Assembly: GCF_014698115.1 (NCBI RefSeq)
Contig: NZ_JACJSJ010000001.1
Location: forward strand, 62,001-126,000
DNA: 64,000 bases
Source of the DNA: Nostoc sp. FACHB-973
GTDB lineage: Bacteria; Cyanobacteriota; Cyanobacteriia; Cyanobacteriales; Nostocaceae
Direction: 5' to 3'
The notes under the pieces were generated by a model that was given only the letters and a program-made list of their open reading frames with translations, was not told the origin of the DNA and ran no database searches. Below, piece after piece: positions 27,515-38,879 of this stretch (its first letter is position 1; every line of letters starts with the position of its first letter). A program made the position numbers and the translations under genes.

Positions 27515-28111
27515 TTAATCTTCAGCAGATAGCACTTGCTCAGCTGTTAATTTTAACTCTGGAAAAATTTGAGATTTAATGCGATCGCTACCAACAAACT
27601 CTACTGGTTCGTATAATTCTTCAATCAATGTGAAGACAGTCACTTTGCTCGTTAATGGATCGACAATCCAATATTCTGGAATATTTAGAACGTTGTACTC
27701 AACTCGCTTAGCTCGATAATCTACGGTCTTTGTTGATTCACTCACAACTTCCACTACCAACAATGGAGGTGGTTCATTAAGTTCAATAACTGCCTCTCGG
27801 TTTCTTAACTCTCGCCACACAGACAATGGAATCACAACTACATCTGGAATTCTCGATGTATCCCATCTTCCAGCACGGGGGGAACGAACACCGATAACCA
27901 TTTGTTTAGAAGTCCAATCCAACTTTAACCGGAGAATTTCTGCTCGAAAGCTAACATTGAGAAATTCAGTTACTGCGCCGTGTTGTCCACTTCCCAAACT
28001 CACCGGAATTAGTTCTCCATTGACCAGTTCGTACCGAGTATCGGTGCCATCATCATAAGCCAAATACTCTTTAAACGTAAGTCGTTTGTTAACTGCTGGA
28101 GTTGTGGTCAT
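27515..28111 (-). CDS. Uma2-family (DUF820) putative endonuclease
   Basis: 198 residues of the Uma2 family, a PD-(D/E)XK-fold group greatly expanded in cyanobacteria. Visible are [22 protein letters not shown] at the start, [12 protein letters not shown] (the Asp position), [19 protein letters not shown] (the E-x-K-like region) and [20 protein letters not shown]. Nuclease activity is inferred from fold; many members have no known function and may be remnants of mobile elements. The gene is 29 bp downstream of the universal stress protein gene on the same strand. Confidence 0.85.
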   Translation of the reverse strand: MTTTPAVNKRLTFKEYLAYDDGTDTRYELVNGELIPVSLGSGQHGAVTEFLNVSFRAEILRLKLDWTSKQMVIGVRSPRAGRWDTSRIPDVVVIPLSVWRELRNREAVIELNEPPPLLVVEVVSESTKTVDYRAKRVEYNVLNIPEYWIVDPLTSKVTVFTLIEELYEPVEFVGSDRIKSQIFPELKLTAEQVLSAED

Positions 28112-28140
28112 GGCATTATCTCATTTGCCTTTACCTGATT

Positions 28141-28566
28141 CTAATTCGGCTTTACTACTAATACTGAACAATTAGCCTCTTCCACAACTTGACTGCTAAC
28201 AGAACCCTGAACTATTCGCTTCATCCCCATCAATCCACGACTGCCAATTACGATCAATTCAGTTTTGTATATGTTGGCAAGGCGAATAATCTCTTCAGCA
28301 GGATCGCCTGTTACCAGTTCTAACTCACTTGTGACTGATAACTTTTCCTGATAGGATTGCAGCTGTTTTTCAATATGAAAATAAGAAAATGTTGGGGACT
28401 CTGGCTGAGGACGATCCGCAGGTAGTTCGATCTCTGACTCTGACGTGGGAAATACATGGCAAAGGATAACCTTGGCGTCTTCGGAAAAGGCGAAATCATC
28501 TAAAGTCTGGATTACTCGTTCTGCAATTTCCGAACCGTCCAGAGCTACCAAAACAGTATTTAGCAC
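28141..28566 (-). CDS. Universal stress protein (UspA family)
   Basis: 141 residues with the UspA Rossmann-like fold: VLVALDGSEIAERVIQ at the start and the ATP-binding pattern G-x2-G-x9-G-S in GSRGLMGMKRIVQGSVS near the end, then CSVLVVKP. This is the ATP-binding subclass, which usually acts as a regulatory switch under stress. The start is GTG with AGGAG about 12 bp upstream. Probably co-transcribed with the downstream Uma2 gene. Confidence 0.88.
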   Translation of the reverse strand: MLNTVLVALDGSEIAERVIQTLDDFAFSEDAKVILCHVFPTSESEIELPADRPQPESPTFSYFHIEKQLQSYQEKLSVTSELELVTGDPAEEIIRLANIYKTELIVIGSRGLMGMKRIVQGSVSSQVVEEANCSVLVVKPN

Positions 28567-29147
28567 CCCTATCGTCTCCTAAAGAGTAGAACGTTCTACA
28601 ACACTTGGACAAAGCTAAACAGAGTTAAAAACACTGTTAAACTTTCTCCTGATTGCTTCCTGCTTGATCCTAGCAGTGTCGTCACTCACTAGTCCGCAGG
28701 CTTAAAATCGGATAGAACTTATCCTATTTCAGGTTGTATGTTTGGAGAATTTGAGAAACTTTGCTACTTTAATCCGTTATTTTCAGTCCTATTAAAATCT
28801 CTGGTTTTCTCGACTACCATCCAACAGGCAGGACTACTCTGAAAAGTTTTGTACAGCTTCTCAAGCCTTAATTTTTCACTTGGTTTTTGGGTTATCACAA
28901 GTTTAACAAGTTTTGTACTGGACAAAACATTCATCATTGTCTAGTTTTATCTAAAAATTTAGTTTGAGTGACAAGCTTATACTTAGGAACTGGCGATCGC
29001 CAATGCCCAAATTTTGCCGCGACTGCCATCGGCAATGAAAGGCAGGGTAGCAAATCTTGCACGATCTACGATCGCTGTCCAAAGTTTTAGTTTGATGCTC
29101 TGGAATGACTTTTGCCAAAAGCATCAGAAAAAATTAAGCATTCCCAA
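28567..29147. other. Intergenic region upstream of the usp gene
   Basis: AT-rich with no convincing gene on either strand; a 34-codon frame from about 28738 lacks support. It probably contains the usp promoter and the 3' end of hisD transcripts. Two GCGATCGC-like sites occur at its right end. Confidence 0.4.
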
Positions 29148-30449
29148 TCACTCTTCTTGCTTAATTCGGCGTCGCACTGAATCAGCATGAGAAGGTAAGC
29201 CCTCTGCTGTTGCTAGGACATCAATGGCACTAGCCACATTTTCCAGTGCGGTTTGCGAGTATTGAATAATACTAGAATGTTTAAGGAAAGTTTCAACCCC
29301 CAACGCCGAAGCATACCGAGCAGCACCAGAAGTCGGCAAGGTATGGTTAGGGCCTGCCAAATAGTCTCCTACTGCTTCTGGTGTCGAATAACCTAAAAAG
29401 ATTGCTCCAGCATGGCGAATTTGTGGTAATAGTGCCCAAGGGTCTTTGACTTCTAATTCTAGGTGTTCGGGAGCAAATTCGTTGGACAGTTCTGCTGCTG
29501 CTGCCAAAGATTCCACAACGATAATCAAGCCGTAATGAGCGATCGCTTTTTCTGTGTCTATTCGCCGTGGATGATCCACTAGCTGTCTTTCTAAAGCGAC
29601 TTGCACGTTTTTGGCTAAAGCAGCATCTGTTGTCAGCAAAATAGCTGCCGCCATCGGATCGTGTTCGGCTTGGGCTAATAAGTCAGCAGCTACATGCACT
29701 GGGTTTGCAGTTTCATCGGCAATCACCAGCACTTCGGAAGGGCCTGCCAAAGAATCAATACCGACGATGCCGTAGACAAGTTTTTTCGCTAGGGTGACAT
29801 AAATGTTCCCAGGACCAGTAATCACATTCACTTTCGGAATGGTTTCTGTACCATAGGCTAAAGCGGCGATCGCCTGTGCCCCCCCAATGCGATAAATTTC
29901 TTCTATCCCTGCTTCTTGAGCAGCTACCAAGACTGCTGGGTTAATTGCCCCCCCTGCGCCTGGTGGCGTTACCATCACTATGCGAGGTACGGCAGCTACC
30001 TTTGCCGGAATTGCATTCATCAGGACTGTACTGGGATAGGCGGCGCGACCACCAGGCACATACAATCCCGCTCGGTCTACGGGGGTGTAGCGTTTGCCCA
30101 GTACAACTTCATCGTCGCCGAAGTGTACCCAGCTTTTCGGTACTCGCTGACGATGAAATGCTTCAATTTGGCGGCAAGCTAGCCGAATCGCCCCCATCAA
30201 CTCCTTTGACACTTGTTGATAGGCTGCATCCAGTTCCGAGCCTGTGACACGGAGTTCTTCTGGCTTGAGGGTTTGTTTGTCAAATTCGGCGGTGTAATGC
30301 AGTACAGCTTTGTCGCCTTGGCGTTTGACTGCTTGCAAAACTTCCCGCACCGTTGCTTCTTTGTTGGGCACCTGTTCGTCATGGGTGCGATCGCAGATCC
30401 GTTGTAGTTCTGCTCTGACGTCTGCCTGCTGAGTAATGATTCGCAGCAT
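29148..30449 (-). CDS. hisD: Histidinol dehydrogenase
   Basis: 433 residues, normal for HisD, which oxidises histidinol to histidine in two NAD-dependent, zinc-requiring steps. Clear signatures are YVPGGRAAYPSTVLMNAIPA, SLAGPSEVLVIAD, LLAQAEHDPMAAAILLT (zinc-ligand region) and FAPEHLELEVKDP (catalytic Glu-His). The ATG at 30449 gives the standard N-terminus. It is not in a his operon; histidine genes are scattered in cyanobacteria. Confidence 0.96.
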   Translation of the reverse strand: MLRIITQQADVRAELQRICDRTHDEQVPNKEATVREVLQAVKRQGDKAVLHYTAEFDKQTLKPEELRVTGSELDAAYQQVSKELMGAIRLACRQIEAFHRQRVPKSWVHFGDDEVVLGKRYTPVDRAGLYVPGGRAAYPSTVLMNAIPAKVAAVPRIVMVTPPGAGGAINPAVLVAAQEAGIEEIYRIGGAQAIAALAYGTETIPKVNVITGPGNIYVTLAKKLVYGIVGIDSLAGPSEVLVIADETANPVHVAADLLAQAEHDPMAAAILLTTDAALAKNVQVALERQLVDHPRRIDTEKAIAHYGLIIVVESLAAAAELSNEFAPEHLELEVKDPWALLPQIRHAGAIFLGYSTPEAVGDYLAGPNHTLPTSGAARYASALGVETFLKHSSIIQYSQTALENVASAIDVLATAEGLPSHADSVRRRIKQEE

Positions 30450-31240
30450 GGAGTAAGGACAATGCCAAAATTATAATATTGCCACCTGAGATTTAGTATT
30501 GCTTTTCACCCGTTGGGGTGTGAAAGCTGACTCTAATTCTCTTCTCTAGCTTAACCTGGATTTTTTTGATACTCTCAAGGTTGCCAGCACATGGTTTACT
30601 TGAGAAGGCGAGTTAATCGCTCAATCCGATCTGCCTTAATTGGCGATCAGCAATGAGGGGACATGCCATTTCCCCCTATCCTTAATGCCCTTACCCTCAC
30701 TCTTTACAGAGGTAAAGGTCGTGTGCTTGCACATTCAATACCCCTAATTTACAGGGGTTAGGGTCTGAGTATAACTTTTACTTATTTTCCTAACTTTTAG
30801 TAGTTAGTATGTGTACAGACACGAGATATCGGTTCTATACTGTAAATTCCCTGAAATTTAGTTGTATTACAGCTTTTACCTTTGATCCTCTATCCGCTTT
30901 AAGGACAGATGCCATTGGCAATCCCACTGCTCGGTCAAGTCGTGAGTTAGGGTGAATATTTTATTCATGCAGTTTATTTTAACGTATTTCCTTAATTGGC
31001 GGCACACTGAATTGCAGACTGGGGGATTGGGGATTGGGGATTGCTGACTGGGGACTGGTTATTAATTCTTATTCCTCACTCCCTCATTCCCTCACTCCCT
31101 CATTCCCCTCATCCCTACTCCCCAGTCCCCAATCCCCAATGACATAATTTTTTTAGGAAATTCTAACATTGGCAATTTGGATGCTATATTAGTAAATCTA
31201 GTAGTGTGTGTACATATTATTATATTTTCTGGAATTGACT
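30450..31240. other. Intergenic region between hisD and rpsT
   Basis: No gene recognised. A simple-repeat block at about 31019-31140 (GGGGATTGGGGATTGG, then CCCTCATTCCCTCACTCC and CCCCAGTCCCCAATCCCC) can fold on itself. A CCCCTAATTTACAGGGGTTAGGG hairpin lies near 30750. Promoters for hisD (left) and rpsT (right) should lie here. Confidence 0.45.
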
Positions 31241-31537
31241 GTGGCCAATACAAAGTCTGCTCTCAAGCGTGCCGAAATCGCAGAACGGAATCGACTGCGT
31301 AACAAATCTTACAAATCAGCAGTCAAGACGCTGATGAAAAAATACTTGAATGCTGTAACTGTCTATGCAGCTAATCCTACCCCAGAATTAAAGCAAGAAG
31401 TGCAGTCTAAGTTATCTGAGGCTTACAGCAAAATCGATAAAGCAGTAAAACGGGGTGTGCTTCACCCTAACAATGGGGCAAGGAAGAAGTCAAAATTGGC
31501 GACTAAACTAAAACCTCTCACACAAACAGCTGAGTAG
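31241..31537 (+). CDS. rpsT: 30S ribosomal protein S20
   Basis: 98 residues of bS20, which binds the 5' domain of 16S rRNA. The N-terminus [20 protein letters not shown] and the C-terminal [20 protein letters not shown] are diagnostic. The start is the GTG at 31241 ([10 protein letters not shown]); an in-frame extension to 31208 adds hydrophobic residues not found in S20. It is upstream of tatD and the rpo genes in the same direction. Confidence 0.95.
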   Translation: MANTKSALKRAEIAERNRLRNKSYKSAVKTLMKKYLNAVTVYAANPTPELKQEVQSKLSEAYSKIDKAVKRGVLHPNNGARKKSKLATKLKPLTQTAE

Positions 31538-31892
31538 TCATGGGTCATTTGTCTTTGAAGTTCTGATCTAAGGAAGCTTTAGCTGAGACTTATCTGTTAG
31601 TCATTTGTCAATAAGGACAAAGTGCAAAGTCGAGCTAATTCCTTGGGCGAGTTAAGAGACTTTACAAGGTAGGGTTAAGCTAAGACTTCCTGAGATTCAG
31701 AACTTTGTCACAAAAAACCAAAGACAAAAGGTTAAGCTTCCTTAGAGCAGATCCCACTTGGTATCCTACGGAAACGCTAAGAGCGAACAAACTGGGAAAC
31801 CCGTCCAACGCAGTGGCTCAACGGCAGTTCCTTGAAGCGGGGGAACCCCGCCAACTGACTGCCTCAACTTTGTAAGAAAAGACAAAGGACAA
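31538..31892. repeat. Repeat-rich spacer between rpsT and tatD
   Basis: CTAAGGAAGCTT (31568-31579) and AAGCTTCCTTAG (31734-31745) form a 12-bp inverted repeat. To its right, 31750-31870 carries a composite dispersed repeat with nested hairpins (for example GCGGGGGAACCCCGC) and TGGCTCAACGGCAGTTCC. No gene seen. It may be structured RNA or a decayed MITE. Confidence 0.5.
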
Positions 31893-32681
31893 ATGATGCA
31901 ACTGATAGACACCCACGTCCATCTCAACTTTGATAGTTTTCAGCCAGATTTAGCAGCAGTGCGATCGCGGTGGCAACAAGCAGGTGTAGTACGTTTAGTT
32001 CATTCCTGTGTTCACCCGGAGGAATTTTCTAGCATTCAGTCCATAGCCCGTGAGTTTCCGGAAATCAGCTTTGCTGTAGGATTGCATCCTTTAGATGCCC
32101 AGAAATGGAACGAGGACACAGCCGATAAAATCAAATCTTTGGCAAGTTCGGACTCGAATGTAGTAGCCATTGGGGAAATGGGACTGGATTTTTACAAAGC
32201 TGATAACTATCAGCAACAGTACATGGTGTTTGAGTCGCAGCTAGCGATCGCATCTGAACTTGACTTACCTGTGATTATCCACTGCCGCGATGCTGCATCC
32301 GTTACCAGAGAAGTGTTGCAAAAATGGCGCTCACTAAAAGGAGAAACAGTACGGGGGGTCATGCATTGTTGGGGAGGAACCCCAGAAGAAACTCAATGGT
32401 TTCTCGACTTGGGCTTTTACATCAGCTTTAGCGGAACGGTAACGTTTAAAAACGCCAAAGCGATCCAATCCTCAGCGGCGATGGTAAGTAGTGATCGGTT
32501 ATTGATTGAAACAGATTGCCCTTTTTTAGCCCCGGTTCCCAAACGTGGCGAGAGGCGCAACGAGCCTGCTTACGTCCTTTATGTAGCAGAGCAAGTAGCG
32601 AAACTGCGTCAGGAAACTACCGAAGCGATCGCTCAAGCTACCACCCAAAATGCCTGTAAATTATTTGGTCTGTCAATATAA
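31893..32681 (+). CDS. tatD: TatD-family hydrolase (metal-dependent DNase)
   Basis: 262 residues of the TatD amidohydrolase-fold family: DTHVHLNF (first metal site), [24 protein letters not shown] and the terminal [11 protein letters not shown]. Members are 3'-5' DNases or D-aminoacyl-tRNA deacylase-like. It starts with ATGATG after AAAGGAC. Its position between rpsT and rpoB in the same direction suggests a loose gene-expression cluster, but the 760-bp gap before rpoB implies a separate promoter for rpoB. Confidence 0.9.
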   Translation: MMQLIDTHVHLNFDSFQPDLAAVRSRWQQAGVVRLVHSCVHPEEFSSIQSIAREFPEISFAVGLHPLDAQKWNEDTADKIKSLASSDSNVVAIGEMGLDFYKADNYQQQYMVFESQLAIASELDLPVIIHCRDAASVTREVLQKWRSLKGETVRGVMHCWGGTPEETQWFLDLGFYISFSGTVTFKNAKAIQSSAAMVSSDRLLIETDCPFLAPVPKRGERRNEPAYVLYVAEQVAKLRQETTEAIAQATTQNACKLFGLSI

Positions 32682-33441
32682 ACTGTCCTTTAGTCTATTT
32701 TATCCAGTTGGGTTAAAAGAAATAAAACTCTAGGAGGACAAAAATATGCTAAAATCATTCCCTCCAAACCATTTGAAAAGCGCCATAATGATAAAGGAAG
32801 GAACGTAAAACTTCTGAGCTTAATTTTCAGTGCTGTTATTCGGCTTGGCCATCCTCCAAATCTCTACAAGCGGATGCTCTCGATACATGACTGACCGTGA
32901 CGACCCAGGTTGAGCCATAATTATGCACAACATCGGCTTGGTGTGTTGAACCTATACAAAATCGTTAAATGAAATTGCCTTGTGATTACAATCCAGCAAA
33001 ATAAAGTGATTCTGATTCAAAGCCGACAACATACGGATAGTTTCCTCAAACTTAGGATATCTAGGATATCACTGAGAGTATAAACAGCGGCGTGGATGTT
33101 AGACACACCGTGTAGAGCTGCGTAAGCTTTTTTAACGCGCTTTTTGGAGGGGAAGTGAGGAAAATAGATCGAATTCCGGAATATCTTAATTGGGGATTGG
33201 CGACTAGGGAGTGGGGATTGGGGACTAGGGAATGGGAATTAGGGAAGAATTTTCCCATATTCTATACCCAATACACAGTACCCAATACCCAATCCAAATT
33301 AGGGGCGATTTCCCCCTTGGGAAAATGGTTCATTCCAGCTTTCACCGCTGCGTTTGTCCACACTTGTAAATAGTTAGGTGTATAAAGAAAAGTTCCCCAA
33401 CAGCTCGGACACTGGCTAGCAGTGGGAAGTATTAAACAGCA
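32682..33441. other. Long leader/intergenic region upstream of rpoB
   Basis: Contains a strong AGGAGG followed by a 20-codon frame (32746-32808, separate entry), an AT-rich middle, a GGGGATTGGCGACTAGGGAG simple-repeat block (about 33190-33245), and a TACCCAATACCC block (33264-33290). The rpoB promoter should be here; TGTATAAAG at about 33379 could be a -10 region. No full gene is seen. Confidence 0.4.
32746..32808 (+). CDS. Possible 20-aa leader peptide
   Basis: MLKSFPPNHLKSAIMIKEGT then stop, preceded by a perfect AGGAGG (32732-32737) at 8-bp spacing. CCTCC at 32761-32765 inside the frame can pair with that AGGAGG, so initiation could be controlled by a hairpin. No homology is recognised. 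It may be a leader peptide or chance, and it is nearly 700 bp from rpoB. Confidence 0.25.
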   Translation: MLKSFPPNHLKSAIMIKEGT

Positions 33442-33483
33442 GTGTCCAAGGGAAAATTTAACCAGGTTGACAAAGGTAGAGGC

Positions 33484-36400
33484 ATGACTAAAGAAACATA
33501 TATGGAACCCGCCTTTCTATTGCCCGACTTGATTGAAATCCAGCGTTCAAGCTTTCGCTGGTTTTTGGAAGAAGGGCTGATAGAAGAACTGAACTCCTTT
33601 AGTCCGATCACAGATTACACGGGCAAACTAGAACTGCACTTTTTGGGTCACAACTACAAACTCAAAGAGCCAAAGTATAGCGTCGAAGAAGCCAAAAGGC
33701 GGGATAGTACCTATGCTGTCCAAATGTATGTTCCCACACGCTTGATAAATAAGGAAACCGGGGAAATCAAAGAGCAAGAGGTATTCATTGGAGACTTGCC
33801 TTTGATGACCGATCGCGGCACCTTTATTATCAACGGAGCCGAGCGGGTGATTGTCAACCAAATAGTGCGATCGCCAGGAGTTTACTACAAATCGGAAATC
33901 GATAAAAACGGGCGGCGTACTTATTCTGCTAGCTTAATTCCCAACCGGGGGGCATGGCTGAAATTTGAAACAGACCGTAATGATTTGGTGTGGGTACGCA
34001 TCGACAAAACCCGCAAACTCTCGGCCCAGGTACTATTAAAAGCTTTAGGCTTATCAGACAACGAAATATTTGACGCCCTACGCCACCCAGAATATTTCCA
34101 AAAAACCATTGAAAAAGAAGGGCAATTTTCGGAAGAAGAAGCCCTGATGGAGTTATATCGCAAACTGCGTCCTGGTGAACCACCCACAGTCTTAGGCGGA
34201 CAACAGCTCCTAGACTCCCGTTTCTTTGACCCGAAACGTTATGACTTGGGTCGCGTTGGGCGGTATAAGCTCAACAAGAAATTGCGCCTTTCTGTCCCCG
34301 ACACTATGCGCGTGCTGACCTCCAGCGATATTTTGGCAGCGGTGGATTATCTAATTAATTTGGAATATGACATCGGCAACATCGATGACATTGACCACTT
34401 AGGTAACCGTCGCGTCAGAAGCGTCGGTGAATTGTTGCAAAACCAAGTGCGGGTAGGCTTAAACCGCCTAGAGAGAATCATTCGAGAACGGATGACCGTA
34501 TCCGATGCCGAAGTACTCACCCCTGCTTCCTTGGTGAACCCCAAACCACTGGTAGCAGCCATTAAAGAATTCTTTGGTTCCAGCCAATTAAGTCAGTTCA
34601 TGGATCAAACCAATCCCTTAGCAGAACTGACTCACAAACGCCGCTTGAGTGCCCTTGGTCCTGGTGGTTTAACCCGCGAACGTGCAGGGTTTGCCGTGCG
34701 GGATATTCACCCTAGTCACTACGGACGTATTTGCCCCATTGAGACACCAGAAGGTCCCAACGCTGGGTTGATTGGCTCCTTAGCAACCCATGCACGGGTG
34801 AACCAATACGGCTTCTTAGAAACCCCATTTAGACCTGTGGAAAATGGGCGGGTGAGATTTGACTTGCCGCCAGCCTACATGACAGCCGACGAAGAAGACG
34901 ACCTGCGGGTTGCTCCTGGAGATATTCCTGTAGATGAAACAGGACACATTATTGGACCCCAAGTGCCAGTACGCTATCGTCAGGAATTCTCCACCACAAC
35001 GCCAGAGCAAGTGGACTACGTAGCGGTGTCTCCAGTACAAATTGTGTCGGTAGCTACCAGCATGATTCCCTTCTTGGAGCATGATGACGCTAACCGAGCG
35101 CTGATGGGGTCAAACATGCAACGGCAAGCAGTACCTCTGCTGAAGCCAGAGCGGCCATTGGTAGGCACTGGTTTGGAAGCCCAAGGAGCAAGAGACTCCG
35201 GGATGGTAATCGTATCACGTACTGATGGCGATGTCACCTATGTAGATGCCACAGAAATTCGTGTGCGTCCAAAACCCAATACCTCAGAAATTAGATACTT
35301 ACTTTCTAAGTACCAACGCTCAAACCAAGATACCTGTTTGAACCAAAAGCCCCTGGTTCGTATCGGCGAAAAAGTAGTGGCAGGTCAGGTACTAGCTGAT
35401 GGCTCCTCCACCGAAGGCGGTGAATTGGCACTAGGACAAAATATCGTCGTTGCTTACATGCCTTGGGAAGGCTACAACTACGAAGACGCAATTTTAATTT
35501 CTGAGCGACTGGTGCAGGATGATATCTACACCTCAATTCACATTGAAAAATATGAAATTGAGGCTAGGCAGACGAAACTGGGCCCAGAAGAAATCACCAG
35601 AGAAATTCCCAACGTTGGGGAAGACGCCTTGCGTCAGTTAGATGAACAAGGAATTATCCGCATTGGGGCATGGGTAGAAGCTGGAGATATCTTGGTGGGC
35701 AAAGTAACACCAAAAGGTGAATCTGACCAACCACCAGAAGAAAAACTCTTGCGTGCCATTTTCGGTGAAAAAGCGCGGGATGTGCGAGACAATTCCCTGC
35801 GAGTACCCAACGGTGAAAAAGGGCGCGTAGTTGACGTGCGCTTATTTACCCGCGAACAAGGCGATGAATTGCCACCGGGAGCCAATATGGTAGTCCGGGT
35901 TTATGTCGCCCAAAAACGCAAAATCCAAGTTGGTGACAAAATGGCAGGACGCCACGGCAATAAAGGGATTATTTCCCGGATATTGCCAGCGGAAGATATG
36001 CCTTATTTACCCGATGGTTCGCCAGTGGACATCGTACTTAACCCCTTGGGCGTACCTAGCCGGATGAACGTCGGACAAGTATTTGAATGTCTCTTGGGTT
36101 GGGCTGGTCATACTTTGGGAGTGCGATTTAAGATTACTCCCTTTGACGAAATGTATGGTGAAGAATCATCCCGGAGAATCGTGCATGGCAAATTGCAAGA
36201 AGCACGGGATGAAACCAGCAAAGATTGGGTATATAACCCAGATGACCCAGGTAAAATCATGGTGTTTGATGGTCGCACAGGCGAACCCTTTGACCGACCA
36301 ATTACCATCGGTGTGGCTTACATGCTGAAGCTGGTGCATTTGGTAGACGATAAGATTCACGCCCGTTCCACAGGACCCTACTCACTTGTGACCCAGCAAC

Positions 36401-36783
36401 CCTTGGGTGGTAAAGCCCAACAAGGTGGTCAGCGGTTTGGGGAAATGGAAGTGTGGGCATTGGAAGCCTTTGGTGCGGCTTACACTTTACAGGAATTGCT
36501 GACAGTGAAATCCGACGATATGCAAGGACGGAATGAAGCATTAAATGCGATCGTTAAAGGTAAGGCAATTCCCAGACCTGGAACACCAGAGTCCTTTAAG
36601 GTGTTAATGCGCGAATTACAATCATTGGGGTTAGACATTGCCGTACACAAGGTAGAAACCCAAGCCGACGGTAGTTCCTTAGATGTGGAAGTCGATTTAA
36701 TGGCAGACCAATCAGCCCGCCGTACACCTCCGCGACCCACCTATGAATCTCTTTCCCGCGAATCGCTGGAAGACGACGAATAA
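33484..36783 (+). CDS. rpoB: DNA-directed RNA polymerase subunit beta
   Basis: About 1099 residues from [20 protein letters not shown]. Core motifs are present: [19 protein letters not shown], the rifampicin-region [34 protein letters not shown]-type segments, and near the C-terminus [19 protein letters not shown] and [20 protein letters not shown]. An in-frame GTG at 33442 would add 14 residues; I prefer the ATG at 33484, which has AAAGGTAGAGG just before it and begins at the conserved segment. First gene of rpoB-rpoC1-rpoC2. Confidence 0.97.
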   Translation: MTKETYMEPAFLLPDLIEIQRSSFRWFLEEGLIEELNSFSPITDYTGKLELHFLGHNYKLKEPKYSVEEAKRRDSTYAVQMYVPTRLINKETGEIKEQEVFIGDLPLMTDRGTFIINGAERVIVNQIVRSPGVYYKSEIDKNGRRTYSASLIPNRGAWLKFETDRNDLVWVRIDKTRKLSAQVLLKALGLSDNEIFDALRHPEYFQKTIEKEGQFSEEEALMELYRKLRPGEPPTVLGGQQLLDSRFFDPKRYDLGRVGRYKLNKKLRLSVPDTMRVLTSSDILAAVDYLINLEYDIGNIDDIDHLGNRRVRSVGELLQNQVRVGLNRLERIIRERMTVSDAEVLTPASLVNPKPLVAAIKEFFGSSQLSQFMDQTNPLAELTHKRRLSALGPGGLTRERAGFAVRDIHPSHYGRICPIETPEGPNAGLIGSLATHARVNQYGFLETPFRPVENGRVRFDLPPAYMTADEEDDLRVAPGDIPVDETGHIIGPQVPVRYRQEFSTTTPEQVDYVAVSPVQIVSVATSMIPFLEHDDANRALMGSNMQRQAVPLLKPERPLVGTGLEAQGARDSGMVIVSRTDGDVTYVDATEIRVRPKPNTSEIRYLLSKYQRSNQDTCLNQKPLVRIGEKVVAGQVLADGSSTEGGELALGQNIVVAYMPWEGYNYEDAILISERLVQDDIYTSIHIEKYEIEARQTKLGPEEITREIPNVGEDALRQLDEQGIIRIGAWVEAGDILVGKVTPKGESDQPPEEKLLRAIFGEKARDVRDNSLRVPNGEKGRVVDVRLFTREQGDELPPGANMVVRVYVAQKRKIQVGDKMAGRHGNKGIISRILPAEDMPYLPDGSPVDIVLNPLGVPSRMNVGQVFECLLGWAGHTLGVRFKITPFDEMYGEESSRRIVHGKLQEARDETSKDWVYNPDDPGKIMVFDGRTGEPFDRPITIGVAYMLKLVHLVDDKIHARSTGPYSLVTQQPLGGKAQQGGQRFGEMEVWALEAFGAAYTLQELLTVKSDDMQGRNEALNAIVKGKAIPRPGTPESFKVLMRELQSLGLDIAVHKVETQADGSSLDVEVDLMADQSARRTPPRPTYESLSRESLEDDE

Positions 36784-36795
36784 TTCGTAATTGAT

Positions 36796-36839
36796 AATTC
36801 GTAATTCGTAATTGAAGAATTAATTACGAATTACGAATC
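36796..36839. repeat. Hairpin of AATTCGTAATTCGTAATT in the rpoB-rpoC1 gap
   Basis: The arm at 36797-36813 is inverted at 36822-36838 around the loop GAAGAATT. Further AATTACGAATT iterations fill the rest of the 123-bp gap (36784-36906). The same hairpin and loop occur in the rpoC1-rpoC2 gap at 38797-38840. Confidence 0.8.
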
Positions 36840-36906
36840 AGAAATTGTTAATTACGAATTAGAAATTGTTAATTACGAATTACGAATTACGAATTACGAA
36901 TTAAAT

Positions 36907-38784
36907 ATGAGACCTGCCCAAACTAATCAGTTTGACTACGTAAAAATCGGCTTAGCTTCCCCTGAACGCATTCGCCAGTGGGGCGAGAGAACTTTGCCCA
37001 ATGGTCAGGTAGTAGGTGAAGTCACCAAGCCAGAAACGATTAATTACCGGACTCTCAAGCCAGAGATGGATGGCTTATTCTGTGAGCGCATCTTTGGACC
37101 TGCGAAAGATTGGGAATGCCATTGTGGCAAGTATAAAAGAGTCCGTCACAGAGGTATTGTTTGTGAGCGGTGTGGGGTAGAAGTTACCGAGTCACGGGTG
37201 CGTCGTCACCGTATGGGCTATATCAAACTTGCCGCACCAGTAGCTCACGTTTGGTATCTCAAAGGCATTCCTAGCTATATTTCCATCCTCCTGGATATGC
37301 CCTTGCGGGATGTTGAACAGATTGTCTATTTCAACTCTTATGTTGTCTTAAGTCCAGGCAATGCCGAAACTTTAACTTACAAACAGCTACTAAGTGAAGA
37401 CCAGTGGCTGGAAATTGAAGACCAAATTTATAGTGAAGATTCTCAGCTACAGGGCGTAGAGGTGGGCATTGGTGCCGAAGCACTGCTGCGCTTGCTTGCG
37501 GATATTAATTTAGAGCAAGAAGCTGAAAGCCTGCGGGAAGAAATTGGCAACGCCAAGGGACAAAAGCGAGCCAAGTTAATTAAACGACTGCGGGTAATTG
37601 ACAACTTCATCGCTACTGGTTCTAAACCAGAGTGGATGGTCATGGCAGTTATTCCCGTGATTCCCCCCGACTTGCGCCCAATGGTGCAGCTAGATGGCGG
37701 GCGGTTTGCCACTAGCGATTTGAATGATTTGTATCGGCGGGTAATTAATCGGAATAATCGTTTGGCACGGCTGCAAGAAATTTTGGCGCCAGAGATTATT
37801 GTGCGGAACGAAAAGCGGATGCTGCAAGAAGCAGTGGATGCTTTGATTGACAATGGTCGCCGTGGACGGACTGTGGTGGGGGCAAATAACCGACCCCTGA
37901 AATCTCTCTCCGACATTATTGAAGGTAAGCAAGGACGTTTTAGACAAAACTTGTTAGGCAAACGAGTTGACTACTCTGGACGTTCGGTAATTGTGGTCGG
38001 ACCAAAGCTGAAAATTCACCAGTGCGGTTTGCCTAGAGAAATGGCAATTGAGCTATTTCAACCATTTGTGATTAACCGTCTAATTCGCAGTGGCATGGTG
38101 AATAACATCAAAGCTGCGAAAAAGCTGATATCACGTAATGACCCTAGTGTTTGGGATGTACTGGAAGAAGTCATTGAAGGACACCCAGTGCTACTTAACC
38201 GGGCACCGACGTTGCACCGCTTGGGTATTCAGTCTTTTGAACCGATTTTGGTAGAAGGGAGAGCAATTCAACTGCATCCTTTGGTGTGTCCGGCATTTAA
38301 CGCCGACTTTGATGGTGACCAAATGGCGGTACACGTGCCGCTGTCGTTAGAAAGTCAGGCTGAGGCGCGGTTGTTGATGTTGGCTTCTAACAATATTTTG
38401 TCACCAGCCACAGGCAAACCCATTATCACGCCTAGCCAAGATATGGTATTGGGAGCATATTACTTAACAGCAGAAAATCCCGGTGCTACCAAAGGCGCAG
38501 GCAAGTACTTTGCTTCCTTAGATGACGTAATTATGGCTTTCCAGCAAGAGCAAATCGACTTGCACGCCTATATCTTTGTGCGGTTTGACGGTGAAATGGA
38601 ATCAGACCAACCGGATACAGAACCCTTGGAAGTTATAGAAAACGAGGATGGTAGCCGGACATTAAAGTATAAGTTCCGTCGAGTCAGAGAAGACGCTAAG
38701 GGAAATCTCCTTTCACAGTATATACGTACAACACCTGGTCGGGTTATTTACAATAAAGCGATTCAGGAAGCACTAGCAAGTTAA
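36907..38784 (+). CDS. rpoC1: DNA-directed RNA polymerase subunit gamma (N-terminal half of beta-prime)
   Basis: 625 residues, the cyanobacterial/plastid-type gamma subunit. The zinc-binding domain has [20 protein letters not shown]. The catalytic Mg2+ aspartates are in [16 protein letters not shown], and [20 protein letters not shown] precedes. Separate rpoC1 and rpoC2 genes are a cyanobacterial hallmark. It starts at the ATG following the AATTACGAATT repeat tract and is co-directional with rpoB and rpoC2. Confidence 0.97.
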   Translation: MRPAQTNQFDYVKIGLASPERIRQWGERTLPNGQVVGEVTKPETINYRTLKPEMDGLFCERIFGPAKDWECHCGKYKRVRHRGIVCERCGVEVTESRVRRHRMGYIKLAAPVAHVWYLKGIPSYISILLDMPLRDVEQIVYFNSYVVLSPGNAETLTYKQLLSEDQWLEIEDQIYSEDSQLQGVEVGIGAEALLRLLADINLEQEAESLREEIGNAKGQKRAKLIKRLRVIDNFIATGSKPEWMVMAVIPVIPPDLRPMVQLDGGRFATSDLNDLYRRVINRNNRLARLQEILAPEIIVRNEKRMLQEAVDALIDNGRRGRTVVGANNRPLKSLSDIIEGKQGRFRQNLLGKRVDYSGRSVIVVGPKLKIHQCGLPREMAIELFQPFVINRLIRSGMVNNIKAAKKLISRNDPSVWDVLEEVIEGHPVLLNRAPTLHRLGIQSFEPILVEGRAIQLHPLVCPAFNADFDGDQMAVHVPLSLESQAEARLLMLASNNILSPATGKPIITPSQDMVLGAYYLTAENPGATKGAGKYFASLDDVIMAFQQEQIDLHAYIFVRFDGEMESDQPDTEPLEVIENEDGSRTLKYKFRRVREDAKGNLLSQYIRTTPGRVIYNKAIQEALAS

Positions 38785-38796
38785 TTTGTAATTTTT

Positions 38797-38840
38797 AATT
38801 CGTAATTCGTAATTGAAGAATTAATTACGAATTACGAATT
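38797..38840. repeat. Hairpin of AATTCGTAATTCGTAATT in the rpoC1-rpoC2 gap
   Basis: A perfect 18-bp inverted repeat (38797-38814 with 38823-38840) around GAAGAATT, identical in core and loop to that in the rpoB-rpoC1 gap. Confidence 0.8.
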
Positions 38841-38879
38841 ACGAATTATTAATTATTAACGACTTAGGACTAATGACTA

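Noticed and set aside
33061-33258. 65-codon minus-strand frame upstream of rpoB
   Set aside because: Composed largely of CCCCAATCCCC-type repeats; no support as a gene.
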